This document shows positions 56,138-64,000 of a DNA stretch of 64,000 nucleotides, one piece after another. The translations under genes were made by a program, and so were the position numbers. Where the stretch lies: positions 18,213 through 82,212 of the forward strand of contig MWTA01000020.1 of assembly GCA_002050125.1 (NCBI GenBank), given 5' to 3'. How positions within the stretch are numbered: the first letter of the stretch is position 1; each line of letters begins with the position of its first letter. Source of the DNA: Anaerolineae bacterium UTCFX2. GTDB taxonomy: Bacteria; Chloroflexota; Anaerolineae; Anaerolineales; UBA4823. The notes under the pieces were generated by a model, which saw only the letters and a list, made by a program, of their open reading frames with translations, made no database searches and was not told where the DNA came from.

Positions 56138-57376
56138 ATGAGTACATCGTTTATGAATTCACCAAGCCTGATGTTCACCTCGGAATCGGTTACCGAAGGG
56201 CACCCCGATAAAATGTGTGATCAGATCAGCGATGCCGTCTTGGATGCCTGCCTGGAGCAGGATCCAGGATCGCGCGTGGCGTGTGAAACCGCAGCCAAGA
56301 CTGGTTTCATACTTCTGCTGGGCGAGATCACGAACAATGCGCAGATCAACTTTAATGAGCTGGTTCGCCAGGTAATTCTGGATATCGGTTATGACGCCAG
56401 CGAAAAAGGGCTAGATGGGAACACCTGCGGCGTGCTGGTGGCGCTCGAAAAGCAGTCGAATGATATTGCTATGGGCGTAGACAGAGCGCTGGAAGCCAAG
56501 CAAGGCGAGATGAGCGAAGCGGAAATCGAAGCGATCGGAGCGGGCGACCAGGGCATGATGTTTGGCTACGCCTGTGACGAGACGCCCACGCTGATGCCCA
56601 TGCCGATCTATCTGGCGCATAAGATGGCTCGCCGTTTGAGCGAAGTTCGCAAAGACGGCACCCTGCCGTGGCTGCGCCCGGATGGGAAGACCCAGGTGAC
56701 GGTCGAATATTGCTATGGACAGCCAAAACGGATCGACACCGTGCTGGTCAGCACCCAGCACGCGCCGGAGATCAGCCAGGAAGAGATACGAGCCGCGATC
56801 ATCAAACATGTGATCCTGCCGGTGCTGCCGCCGGAGATGGTGGATGATGAACTTAAGATCTACGTCAACCCAACCGGGCGTTTTGTGATCGGCGGTCCAC
56901 AGGGCGATGCCGGCGTAACCGGACGGAAGATCATCGTGGATTCGTACGGGGGCATGGGGCGCCACGGCGGCGGGGCGTTTAGCGGCAAGGACCCGACCAA
57001 AGTCGATCGCTCGGCGGCTTATGCCGCCCGCTGGGCAGCTAAGAACGTCGTCGCCTCCGGGTTGGCGTCGCGCTGCGAGATCCAGGTGGCGTACGCTATC
57101 GGCGTTGCTCATCCGCTCAGCATCAATGTGGAGACGTTCGGGACGGGAGTAATCCCCGATGACGAGATCGCCCGGCTCATCACGACTCATTTCGATCTGC
57201 GGCCCGGCGCGATTATTCGCGACCTGGGATTGCGCCGCCCGATTTACCGCCAGGTCGCGGCATACGGTCATTTTGGGCGTGACGACCTGGACCTGCCCTG
57301 GGAGCGCACCGATAGGGCGGGGTTGCTGCGCGAAGCCGCGCGCATATCTCTGCCCGCCTCCGTTGCGGCAGACTAA
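56138..57376 (+). CDS. metK: S-adenosylmethionine synthetase
   Basis: A 412-residue MetK. The substrate motif [20 protein letters not shown] lies near residue 15, [12 protein letters not shown] near 130 and [19 protein letters not shown] near 280. It makes SAM from ATP and methionine. GGAGG lies 13 nt before the ATG, slightly far; in-frame ATGs at 56153 and 56171 are alternatives. Confidence 0.97.
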   Translation: MSTSFMNSPSLMFTSESVTEGHPDKMCDQISDAVLDACLEQDPGSRVACETAAKTGFILLLGEITNNAQINFNELVRQVILDIGYDASEKGLDGNTCGVLVALEKQSNDIAMGVDRALEAKQGEMSEAEIEAIGAGDQGMMFGYACDETPTLMPMPIYLAHKMARRLSEVRKDGTLPWLRPDGKTQVTVEYCYGQPKRIDTVLVSTQHAPEISQEEIRAAIIKHVILPVLPPEMVDDELKIYVNPTGRFVIGGPQGDAGVTGRKIIVDSYGGMGRHGGGAFSGKDPTKVDRSAAYAARWAAKNVVASGLASRCEIQVAYAIGVAHPLSINVETFGTGVIPDDEIARLITTHFDLRPGAIIRDLGLRRPIYRQVAAYGHFGRDDLDLPWERTDRAGLLREAARISLPASVAAD

Positions 57377-57382
57377 AAAAAT

Positions 57383-57417
57383 AGATCTCCTGGATGATCG
57401 ACTTTTCCAGGAGATCT
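57383..57417. terminator. Bidirectional terminator between metK and cbiO
   Basis: An 11-bp perfect stem (AGATCTCCTGG with CCAGGAGATCT). The minus-strand side is followed by T7 and the plus side by a CTTTTC tail. Confidence 0.88.
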
Positions 57418-57446
57418 GCTTTTCTCTCGGAGGATTCGCGGCTGGC

Positions 57447-58157
57447 TCACGGCTTTTCAAGCCCGTGAGCGCACAGCAGTTCTTCGTTTTGCATCAGCAA
57501 ATCGGTGGGACCGTCGGCGACGATGCGCCCTTCGTCCATGATGATCATGCGCGGGAAGATTTCCTTGACCATGTGCATGTCGTGGGTCGAGACGAGCATG
57601 GTGAGCGGTAATTCCTGCAGCAGTTGAATCAGCGAACGGCGCGCCCGCGGGTCGAGCCCGGCAGTGGGTTCATCCAACACCAGGACTTCGGGTTTCATTG
57701 AAAGGACCGTGGCAATCGCGATGCGTTTTTTCTCGCCGGCGCTCAGATGGTGAGAAATGCGCTTTTCATAATTTCGCATGTTGACCACCGTAAGCGCTTC
57801 AGCGACGCGCTGACGGACTTCAGCGGGCGGAAACCCCTGATACAAGGGACCAAAAGCTACATCTTCATATACCGTGGGCGAAAACAACTGGTCGTCTGGG
57901 TTTTGAAAAACCAAACCGACCCTGGCGCGCACTTTCCCCAGGTTTGGTTTGGTGACCGGCAAACCCGCGACGCGGATTTCGCCCTGTCCGGTCAGGATGC
58001 CGTTCAGGTGTAAGATCAGCGTGGATTTCCCCGCGCCGTTCGGACCCACCAGCGCCACTTTTTCGCCGGGCTGGATGTGCATGGTGACCTGGCGCAGCGC
58101 CGCGTGACCGTCCGGATACGAAAAAGAAAGATGATCGATTTCAATCGAGTGATGCAT
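57447..58157 (-). CDS. cbiO: Cobalt/nickel ECF transporter ATPase
   Basis: A 236-residue CbiO/EcfA ATPase: Walker A GPNGAGKSTLILHLNG near residue 38, the family-typical QNPDDQLFSPTVYEDVAFGP, signature LSAGEKKRIAIATVL and Walker B VLVLDEPTAGLD. It energises uptake by the membrane components encoded upstream. Last gene of the operon. Confidence 0.94.
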   Translation of the reverse strand: MHHSIEIDHLSFSYPDGHAALRQVTMHIQPGEKVALVGPNGAGKSTLILHLNGILTGQGEIRVAGLPVTKPNLGKVRARVGLVFQNPDDQLFSPTVYEDVAFGPLYQGFPPAEVRQRVAEALTVVNMRNYEKRISHHLSAGEKKRIAIATVLSMKPEVLVLDEPTAGLDPRARRSLIQLLQELPLTMLVSTHDMHMVKEIFPRMIIMDEGRIVADGPTDLLMQNEELLCAHGLEKP

Positions 58158-58169
58158 TGGGTTACCGCT

Positions 58170-58976
58170 TCAAGCCCAAAAGAGCAGGGCAAATACCAAC
58201 AAAGCTAAGAGAGTAAACAAGCTGAGCGCCAGAACGACCCAGCTCGCGCCGGAGAGGGCTTGCAGCGGCTCGCTGCGCGCCTCGCCGTCGTAGCCGCGCG
58301 CCAGCATTGCCATATAGATCCGATCGCTGCGCTCGAAGGCACGCACAAACAAGCTGCCCGCCATTCCGCCGGTGACGCGGGCGCGCCAGGCGAGGCTGCC
58401 TCCGGGCTTGAGCCCCGCCTGGTCGGAGACGCCGCTGCGGGAAAGACGGGCGCGCATGAGCCGAATGGCTTCATCCGCCAGCACGAACAGGTAGCGCCAC
58501 ATCAACCCGAAGATCGAAACCAGCAGGCGTGGCACGCGCACCGCCCGCATCGCCATTAATAGATCGGGAAATTCAGTCGTGGAAGCCAGCACAATGGCAG
58601 CCTGAACCGACACCCAGGATTTTATGGCGATGCTGATAAACCTCTCCAAGCCGGGCAGCGAAGCGGTCAGCGCCCAGGGACCGATTGAGAGGATGAACCG
58701 GGGCTCTCCCGGCATGGTAAAGACGATTGGCAGGGCTGCCAAGATAAATGGAAGGGCGAGCGCAGCCCGCTTGAGCACATACCCAACCCTAAGCTCTGAC
58801 AAAACTTCGACCCCCAGCACTAACGCCAGTAGCAAAATGTAGATCGCCCAAGCGCCGGTTGGCGTAAGCGCGGCGGCAAAAATGAAAGCCAGTGTCAACA
58901 CAAACTTGACCCGCGAGTCAAGTTTGTGGATCGGGCTTTGCCCCGGTCGGTAAGGGTCCAGGAAATGGACGTGCAT
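58170..58976 (-). CDS. cbiQ: Cobalt/nickel ECF transporter transmembrane protein
   Basis: A 268-residue CbiQ/EcfT with about five membrane helices and the two short Ala-Arg-Gly type coupling helices (RALRVPRLLVS-like AVRVPRLLVSIFGLMWRY, and LARGYDGEARS). It couples the ATPase to the substrate-binding CbiM, whose gene ends 3 bp before this one starts. Confidence 0.92.
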   Translation of the reverse strand: MHVHFLDPYRPGQSPIHKLDSRVKFVLTLAFIFAAALTPTGAWAIYILLLALVLGVEVLSELRVGYVLKRAALALPFILAALPIVFTMPGEPRFILSIGPWALTASLPGLERFISIAIKSWVSVQAAIVLASTTEFPDLLMAMRAVRVPRLLVSIFGLMWRYLFVLADEAIRLMRARLSRSGVSDQAGLKPGGSLAWRARVTGGMAGSLFVRAFERSDRIYMAMLARGYDGEARSEPLQALSGASWVVLALSLFTLLALLVFALLFWA

Positions 58977-58979
58977 TAA

Positions 58980-59948
58980 TTAGCTGCTGGCTGAAGCGCG
59001 GTTGCGGCGAGCGTACGCGACAGCCAGCGCGATCCCAAAGACAAGGATAGTTCCGATGATCCCGGCAATGATGGTCGCAACTGCTTCGTTTATCTGCCCA
59101 GGGAATACGTAATCGGGGATGATCTCGTAGAGCGGTCCCTGGGCGACGTCCAGAAAACCTTTTTGTTCAGCGACCCATTCCAGCCCATCCGGGTGCGAGG
59201 AAGCCAGGGGGGAGATGATTGCCAGTATCAGCGCAATCAGCAAGCCGCCGATCCAAACCGCCCTGCCGCCGGTTGGGCGCGCTTCCCCGGCTTTAAGCAA
59301 ATCGGGACGGGTAGCGGAGATCAACGCCAGCGCGCCGATGGTGATCAAGCCCTCTCCGACGCCAATCAGGGCATGGATGGCGCCCATGGCTGGGATGGCG
59401 ATGTTTGCCGGCGAGGTCCCGGAGAGCGCTAACTGCAGCCCTACCGCCAGCGAGGCGATCACGATCGAGCCCCAGGCAGCCAGAAACCCGCCAGCCAGGA
59501 CCCCCCAGCGCTGCCCGCGGGTAAGCCGCAACACGGTTTGGTAGACAAAATAGGAGACCGCTGTTCCGATGACCGCCATGTTGAAGATGTTGGCGCCCAG
59601 CGCCAGCAAGCCGCCGTCCTGGAAGATCAGCGCCTGCACGCCGACCACGGTGGTCAACACCAGGATGGACGCCCAGGGTCCAAGCAGGATGGTCGCGATC
59701 GCCGCGCCCATGAGGTGACCCGAAGTGCCACCCGCCACGGTGAAGTTGAGCATCTGCCCGGCGAAGATCGCCGCCGCCAGCACGCCCATGAGCGGCACCT
59801 GACGTTCGCCCAGGTCCTCGGCGACGCGGCGCAGCGCATAGGCTATGACGACGATCGAGACGATCCATAAGATGACAGATACAGTGACCGAGAGGAACCC
59901 GTCCGGGATGTGCATCGGTTGGGGGGAGAAAAGATGAGCAAATGACAT
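58980..59948 (-). CDS. cbiM: Cobalt/nickel ECF transporter S-component with PDGLE tail
   Basis: A 322-residue CbiM with six or so membrane helices, followed by a PDGLE (CbiN-like) extension (SHPDGLEWVAEQKGF plus one helix), so no separate cbiN is needed. The conserved metal-binding start MHIPDGFLS appears at residue 12, not at the N terminus. The best ribosome site (GGAGG then ATG 59948) adds 11 residues in front of it. In structurally known relatives the amino group of the Met before His binds the metal. An internal start at ATG 59915 or processing is therefore possible. Confidence 0.9.
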   Translation of the reverse strand: MSFAHLFSPQPMHIPDGFLSVTVSVILWIVSIVVIAYALRRVAEDLGERQVPLMGVLAAAIFAGQMLNFTVAGGTSGHLMGAAIATILLGPWASILVLTTVVGVQALIFQDGGLLALGANIFNMAVIGTAVSYFVYQTVLRLTRGQRWGVLAGGFLAAWGSIVIASLAVGLQLALSGTSPANIAIPAMGAIHALIGVGEGLITIGALALISATRPDLLKAGEARPTGGRAVWIGGLLIALILAIISPLASSHPDGLEWVAEQKGFLDVAQGPLYEIIPDYVFPGQINEAVATIIAGIIGTILVFGIALAVAYARRNRASASS

Positions 59949-59996
59949 TTTATCCTCCAAATTTTGTGAATAACTCAGCCGCCTATTATCCAGGAT

Positions 59997-60464
59997 TCAA
60001 CCTGACTGTTGACCGGCTGTGGATGAATTGTCTGAAATTTGAGCGGATGGTTTCTTTTCCTGACATCCAGGGCAAAGCCCAAAAAAAGTGACGTGCATGC
60101 TGTTGATTTGAAATCCGGTTTGGTTCTTCAGGTTCTCGTATAGTTGGGCGAGCAGTTCGTGACCGATCTCGAGCGCCTCGCCGCATTCGCGGCAGATCAA
60201 ATGATGATGGTCGCGCAGCGCGATCTCATAGACGAACTGCCCGCTGCCAACGTGCGCGGCTAGCAGCAAGCCCTGTTCGGACAGGAAGTTAAGCGTGCGG
60301 TAGACGGTCGGCTCCGTCATACCGGGGAGTTCTTGTTGGGCTTGCTGAAACACTTCGATGGGGGTCATGTGACGCCCGAATTCAGCCATGACGCGCAGCA
60401 CCGCGATGCGCTGCGGCGTCATGCGGTACCCCCGTTTTTGCAGAATCGAGCGGTAGGGTTCCAT
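59997..60464 (-). CDS. Fur-family metal-dependent regulator
   Basis: A 155-residue Fur-superfamily repressor. Winged helix GYRMTPQRIAVLRVM to GMTEPTVYRTLNFLSEQGLL, metal site HHHLICRECG near residue 89, and a second CxxC (CPGC) forming the structural zinc site. The Fur/Zur/Nur subclass cannot be fixed by eye, but the cbiMQO genes follow on the same strand, which points to nickel, cobalt or zinc. A perfect palindrome covers its promoter. Confidence 0.9.
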   Translation of the reverse strand: MEPYRSILQKRGYRMTPQRIAVLRVMAEFGRHMTPIEVFQQAQQELPGMTEPTVYRTLNFLSEQGLLLAAHVGSGQFVYEIALRDHHHLICRECGEALEIGHELLAQLYENLKNQTGFQINSMHVTFFGLCPGCQEKKPSAQISDNSSTAGQQSG

Positions 60465-60477
60465 TTGTTAGAAATCC

Positions 60478-60499
60478 TTATTGCAACTAGTTGCAATAA
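60478..60499 (-). promoter_or_regulatory. 22-bp palindromic operator of the Fur-family gene
   Basis: A perfect 22-bp palindrome with half-site TTATTGCAACT lies just downstream of a consensus -10 TATAAT (60508-60503), so a bound repressor would cover the transcription start. Autoregulation of the regulator and cbiMQO is likely. Confidence 0.75.
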
Positions 60500-60598
60500 C
60501 TAATTATATCCCACTTATACTGAATTGGGGGATAGGGTTGTGTAATGCTGGGGAGCGCTTGAGGGATTTTGGCAGGGAGATTCAAAATTAACCGAAAA

Positions 60599-60626
60599 CC
60601 AGGCGATGGGATTTCCGCCTGGCAAG
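60599..60626 (-). terminator. Terminator after the thioredoxin gene
   Basis: CCAGGCG and CGCCTGG arms (60599-60605 and 60616-60622), followed on the minus strand by TTTTCGG. Confidence 0.7.
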
Positions 60627-60654
60627 CTCGGTAGAGGTGTAAACGCGCAGAAGG

Positions 60655-60981
60655 TCAGCTCAGATGCGGGAGAAATTTGTTCTGCAGGCGGTCCTTCGAC
60701 TGCAGACCTGATACGCGTTCGATCGGCTGCCCGGACTTGAACAGCATCAGCGTGGGTACGCCCATAATCTGGTAGTCAATGGCGATCTGGGGATTGTCAT
60801 CCACATCCAACTTGAAGACTTTGACCTTGCCATCCCAATCTTGGGCAAGCTGCTTGACGATCGGGTCGAGCTGCTTGCACGGCTGGCACCAGACCGCGGT
60901 AAAATCGACCAGCACCGGCAGGTCCGCATCGAGCACTTGCTGCTGAAAGGTGTTTTCGCTCGTTTTTTGGATTTCTGCCAT
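60655..60981 (-). CDS. trxA: Thioredoxin
   Basis: A 108-residue cytosolic thioredoxin with active site W31-C32-Q-P-C35 (Gln in place of the usual Gly), cis-Pro in MGVPTLMLF, and normal length. ATG 60981 follows a GGGAGG site and replaces a longer in-frame start. Consensus promoter TTGACT-N17-TACTAT lies at 61060-61032. Confidence 0.95.
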   Translation of the reverse strand: MAEIQKTSENTFQQQVLDADLPVLVDFTAVWCQPCKQLDPIVKQLAQDWDGKVKVFKLDVDDNPQIAIDYQIMGVPTLMLFKSGQPIERVSGLQSKDRLQNKFLPHLS

Positions 60982-61031
60982 ACCCTGCCTCCCGTGTGTT
61001 TTCCGTCTGCATTTGATTGTCAACCGCACCC

Positions 61032-61060
61032 ATAGTAACAAGGGCGAGTCGAAAAGTCAA
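61032..61060 (-). promoter_or_regulatory. Promoter of trxA
   Basis: TTGACT (61060-61055), 17-bp spacer, TACTAT (61037-61032). Confidence 0.7.
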
Positions 61061-61115
61061 GTAAGTCGGGATGAGAAGCGCACGCGGCGTGTTTCGGGTT
61101 TCAGCCAGGGCGTGG

Positions 61116-61144
61116 TTGACGTAAGGGGGGCAGCGTGATAGAAT
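61116..61144 (+). promoter_or_regulatory. Promoter of tRNA-Lys
   Basis: TTGACG (61116-61121), 17-bp spacer, TAGAAT (61139-61144), about 10 bp before the mature tRNA if the start is near 61152. Confidence 0.75.
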
Positions 61145-61161
61145 GCGATTCGCCGTTCAAC

Positions 61162-61233
61162 GGGTGCGTAGCTCAATGGTAGAGCAGTGGCCTTTTAAGC
61201 CATTGGTTCAGGGTTCGAGCCCCTGCGCACTCA
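61162..61233 (+). tRNA. tRNA-Lys (anticodon UUU)
   Basis: A 72-nt cloverleaf: acceptor GGGTGCG with CGCACTC, D arm GCTC-GAGC, anticodon stem GTGGC-GCCAT with loop CTTTTAA, T arm CAGGG-TTCGAGC-CCCTG, discriminator A. The CCA end is not encoded. Confidence 0.97.
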
Positions 61234-61414
61234 CTTTTCAACTCGAAGCCGGTTGGATTGAAATGCTAAACTCCAACCAGCTTTTCTTTCAGCGTTACTC
61301 TGCGGTTGCTTCACTTTGGATCTTCAGCCAAACTCTAACTCCTATCTTGGGATGGAGATGAAGCGCGAAGTGTAATCAGAAACCGCCAACCACTCAGACC
61401 AACCGGGGATAAAG

Positions 61415-62452
61415 ATGACACTACACGATGAAATTTTCGAACAGGCTGCGGTTTTGCGCCGCCTGCAGCAAAACCAGATGCGCCAGGTGGAGCAGATCGC
61501 GCGCCAGATCGCGCGCCTGGATCCACGATATGTCTTTTTGGCGGCGCGCGGCACCTCGGAAAATGCCGGGCGTTACGCCAGTTACATCTGGGGCGCGCGC
61601 AACGCGTTGCCGGTGGCGCTGGCTGCGCCGTCGTTGTTCACCTATTATAAGCAGCCGCCAAAGCTTCAGGGCGCGCTGGTGGTGGGGGTGTCGCAGTCGG
61701 GGCAGTCGCCAGATATCGTGAGCGTGCTGCAGGAGGGGCGGCGGCAGGGCTGTCCGACGCTGGCGATCACCAACGCGGCTGATTCGCCGCTGGCGGCTGC
61801 GGCGGATTTTGTCATCGACATCCAGGCTGGAGCAGAGCGCGCCGTGGCTGCAACTAAGACATATACCGCCGAGCTGATGGCGATGGCAATGCTTTCCACC
61901 GCCCTGAGCCAATCCGCGGATGAGCGCCAGACGCTCGAACTGGTTCCGGACTGGGTGGCGCAGGCGCTCGAATTGGACGAGACGATCGCCCGGATGGCGG
62001 AGCGCTATCGCTATATGGACCGTTGTGTGATGATCGGGCGCGGCTACAACCTTGCCACGGCGTTCGAGTGGTCGCTCAAAACAAAGGAACTGACCTACGT
62101 CGTCGCGGAACCCTTTTCGATTGCCGATTTCCACCACGGACCGATTGCGATGGTCGAGCATGGCTTCCCGGTGATGGCGGTGGCGCATTCCGGGGAAGTG
62201 TTCGACGATGCGCTGACCTTACTGCGCCGGCTCCGGGTTGAATTGGAAGCGGAGCTTTTCGTCATTTCAGACCGTGACGAAGCGCTTGCGCTTGCCCAAT
62301 CGCCGGCGCGTCTGCCAGCCGAAATCCCTGAGTGGCTTTCTCCGTTAGTGGCGATCGTTCCGGCGCAGCTCCTGGCGCATCACCTGACGCTCGCCAAGGG
62401 TTATAACACTGACCAGCCGCGGCAGATCCAAAAAGTGACCGAGACGCACTAA
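61415..62452 (+). CDS. Double SIS-domain sugar-phosphate isomerase/aminotransferase-like
   Basis: A 345-residue protein equal to the isomerase half of GlmS (two SIS domains), without the glutaminase half. Seen are RGTSENAGRYASYIWG, GVSQSGQSPDIVSVL and TKTYTAELMAMAMLS in the first domain, and IGRGYNLATAFEWSLKTKEL and ADFHHGPIAMVE in the second. Likely glucosamine-6-phosphate deaminase of the NagB-II type or a related fructosamine/tagatose isomerase. It starts 181 bp after tRNA-Lys. Confidence 0.87.
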   Translation: MTLHDEIFEQAAVLRRLQQNQMRQVEQIARQIARLDPRYVFLAARGTSENAGRYASYIWGARNALPVALAAPSLFTYYKQPPKLQGALVVGVSQSGQSPDIVSVLQEGRRQGCPTLAITNAADSPLAAAADFVIDIQAGAERAVAATKTYTAELMAMAMLSTALSQSADERQTLELVPDWVAQALELDETIARMAERYRYMDRCVMIGRGYNLATAFEWSLKTKELTYVVAEPFSIADFHHGPIAMVEHGFPVMAVAHSGEVFDDALTLLRRLRVELEAELFVISDRDEALALAQSPARLPAEIPEWLSPLVAIVPAQLLAHHLTLAKGYNTDQPRQIQKVTETH

Positions 62453-62482
62453 CCGCCATAAGCCGGACTGAAATCACACAGA

Positions 62483-62522
62483 AACTGGGACACGGTTAGG
62501 GTGTCTCAGTTTGTCTTTTTTC
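62483..62522 (+). terminator. Terminator after the SIS gene
   Basis: An 11-bp stem (62483-62493 with 62501-62511, one G-T pair) followed by TGTCTTTTTT. Confidence 0.85.
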
Positions 62523-62581
62523 TGGCGCGGGGTGGGTTTTGCAATTCCGATCCGAATCGTCAAAGTTAGATTCCCGCGGGT

Positions 62582-62587
62582 TATAAT
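62582..62587 (+). promoter_or_regulatory. -10 element giving a leaderless-type start
   Basis: TATAAT is 7 nt before the ATG at 62595. No ribosome-binding site fits between them. Confidence 0.5.
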
Positions 62588-62594
62588 TGGCGGC

Positions 62595-63086
62595 ATGGCT
62601 GACCCATCGCGCGCGCAGCGGCTTTACCAGCGGATGACCGAGCTGGGTTTGCGGCTGGCTACGGCTGAGTCCTGCACCGGGGGGTTAATTGGGCACAAAA
62701 TCACCAACGTTCCAGGGTCGTCCAACTATTATCAGGGCGGGGTGGTTTCTTATTCCAATGACGCCAAGGTCTGGCTGCTGGGCGTGCGTCCGGAGACGCT
62801 CGACCGCTTCGGGGCGGTGAGCCGCGAAACGATGCTTGAAATGGCGCAGGGAGCGCGCAGCGCTCTCGAAGCGGATGTCGGGCTGTCTGTAAGCGGGATC
62901 GCCGGACCCGATGGCGGGACGGCGGAAAAACCGGTCGGTCTGGTGTGGGTGGGGCTGAGCCTGGAAGGCATGGAACTGGCGCAATCCTTTCAATTTGAAG
63001 GCGACCGAGGGGCGATCAAAGAGCAGGCTGCCGAAGGGGCGCTGGGTTTCTTGCTCGATCATCTGGCGCTTTTAGATCTCGGATGA
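62595..63086 (+). CDS. Nicotinamide-nucleotide amidohydrolase (CinA C-terminal type)
   Basis: A 163-residue stand-alone CinA C-terminal domain (PncC). ATAESCTGGLIGHKITNVPGSS lies near residue 22, and GIAGPDGGTAEKPVGLVW near 104. It deamidates NMN for NAD recycling. ATG 62595 is set by the leaderless TATAAT. The stop overlaps the next ATG (ATGA). Confidence 0.92.
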   Translation: MADPSRAQRLYQRMTELGLRLATAESCTGGLIGHKITNVPGSSNYYQGGVVSYSNDAKVWLLGVRPETLDRFGAVSRETMLEMAQGARSALEADVGLSVSGIAGPDGGTAEKPVGLVWVGLSLEGMELAQSFQFEGDRGAIKEQAAEGALGFLLDHLALLDLG

Positions 63087-63340
63087 ACAGGCACGTTTTA
63101 GGACGCGAACCGATCGAGGTCAAGGCGCGTTTTGACGAACAGGGCAATATCACCCCGTTGGAATTCGTCTGGAAGGGCAGCCGCATTGTGGCAGCCTCGG
63201 TCGGGCGAAGCTGGGAAACCGCGGGGGAGCGGCATATACTGACGCTGGACCTGCAGGCGCAGGTTTATGAATTGATATTTGTTTCAGCGGAGGGGCGCTG
63301 GTATCTCGCTCCGCCAAAACAGCCTTTAAGTAAGGCTTAA
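63083..63340 (+). CDS. Small conserved hypothetical protein
   Basis: 85 residues: MNRHVLGREPIEVKARFDEQG, followed by a beta-rich pattern (PLEFVWKGSRIVAASVGRSWET, VYELIFVSAEGRWYLAPP). Proteins of this pattern are small single-domain beta folds of unknown function. Coupled to the cinA-type gene by an ATGA overlap, so it is probably translated. Confidence 0.65.
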   Translation: MNRHVLGREPIEVKARFDEQGNITPLEFVWKGSRIVAASVGRSWETAGERHILTLDLQAQVYELIFVSAEGRWYLAPPKQPLSKA

Positions 63341-63403
63341 CGATTGCGATGAAAGCTGGTAGAATCACCGCTTAGTTTCACTCACACGTCTAGGAGGCAC
63401 AGT

Positions 63404-64000
63404 ATGGAATTTGGAAAAGCGTTTTCATTTGTATTTGAAGATCAGGATTGGGTGAAGAAAATCGGTATTGCCGGGCTGCTGTTGATTATCCCCATCCTGG
63501 GTGGTCTGGTGGTGTCGGGCTGGGCGCTGGAAGTTACCCGCCGGGTCATCCATCGTGAAGCGGAAGTGCTGCCAGATTGGAGTAAATTTGGCGATTATCT
63601 TGTCAAAGGGTTGATGCTCTTTGTTGTCGGATTTGTTTACGCGCTGCCCATTATCTTGCTTTCAGCCTGCCAGCAGGGCGGTATTCTCTTCGCACAGAAC
63701 AATGGAGACGATTCATTGACCGGCGTAATCGGGGTGCTCTCGATCTGTATCTCATGTGTGGTGATTTTATACAGCATCGTGTTGGGGTTTGTGATTCCGG
63801 CGGCTTATGCCAGGCTGGCGGTGACCGGACAGATTGGGTCAGCCTTCCGCTTCGGTGAGGTGATTGGCTTGGTGCGGGCTGCTCCGTCAGCCTACCTGAT
63901 CGTATTCTTGGGTGAAATTATTGCCGGGTTCATCGGGTCTTTGGGGCTGATTGTGTGCGTCATCGGCATGTTCTTCACCTACGCATACGCCATGGCGATG
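63404..64000 (+). CDS. Multipass membrane protein, DUF4013-like (partial)
   Basis: The first 199 residues are visible and the gene leaves the window. It has at least four hydrophobic helices (IGIAGLLLIIPILGGLVVSGW, LMLFVVGFVYALPIILL, VIGVLSICISCVVILYSIV, and FLGEIIAGFIGSLGLIVCVIG). The start MEFGKAFSFVFEDQDWVKKI is typical of DUF4013 proteins. AGGAGG at 63392-63397 supports ATG 63404. Function unknown. Confidence 0.75.
   Translation, partial: MEFGKAFSFVFEDQDWVKKIGIAGLLLIIPILGGLVVSGWALEVTRRVIHREAEVLPDWSKFGDYLVKGLMLFVVGFVYALPIILLSACQQGGILFAQNNGDDSLTGVIGVLSICISCVVILYSIVLGFVIPAAYARLAVTGQIGSAFRFGEVIGLVRAAPSAYLIVFLGEIIAGFIGSLGLIVCVIGMFFTYAYAMAM

Overview
This 64 kb window is gene-dense, GC-rich bacterial chromosome. 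It reads like Chloroflexota, probably Anaerolineae. That placement is an inference from gene style: a short 200-residue EF-Ts, a CbiM carrying a PDGLE tail, many Thr/Pro/Ala-linker lipoproteins, MacB-type ABC systems, NrfHA, and T-box and SAM riboswitches. No 16S rRNA is present to confirm it. No phage, insertion sequence or CRISPR array was seen.

Layout. 1-2400: end of a radical-SAM tRNA methylthiotransferase gene, a lipoprotein and a TPR protein (all minus). 2457-5517: acyl-CoA dehydrogenase, etfB, etfA. 5730-6503: a cNMP-binding protein and a NifU-like protein. 6571-11953 (minus): a selenium and tRNA block read as Trp T-box, selW-like gene, trpS, dtd, selD, small membrane protein, gamma-glutamyltransferase. 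The selW-like gene and selD each contain an in-frame UGA followed by a SECIS-like hairpin, so both are selenoproteins that ordinary ORF calling splits or misses. 12228-17628: MEMO-family protein, CBS-domain membrane protein, priA, phosphoribosyltransferase. 17687-23950: a polyphosphate cluster (Ppx-like/CHAD protein, ppk1, two ppk2) and a divergent CRP/FNR regulator. 24063-25867: nrfHA with a perfect CRP-type site at about -41.5. 25992-29329: an ABC exporter. 29459-33702: a sulfur-carrier cysteine operon (CysM, Mec-type JAMM protease, DUF4395, thioredoxin, CysO, MoeB-rhodanese) behind a consensus promoter and a large structured leader that ends in a terminator. 33699-39058: kamA, lipoprotein, M32 carboxypeptidase, phosphoglycerate-dehydrogenase-like gene. 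39237-45418: a REC-GAF-PAS-GGDEF-EAL protein and a MacAB-type exporter. 45722-49819: a GltD-like flavoprotein with a second perfect CRP-type site, then gyrA. 50047-57376: birA, and rpsB-tsf-pyrH-frr-uppS-cdsA followed by a SAM-I riboswitch and metK. 57447-60499: Fur-family regulator and cbiMQO with a 22-bp palindromic operator. 60655-64000: thioredoxin, tRNA-Lys, SIS-domain protein, cinA C-terminal-type gene, and two small or partial genes.

The most interesting content is the selenium block, because a tryptophan-sensing T-box appears to control a selenoprotein together with trpS, and the unexplained RNA leader of the cysteine operon. The shared CRP-type sites suggest that a CRP/FNR protein, perhaps the one encoded here, connects nitrite respiration with the GltD-like oxidoreductase.
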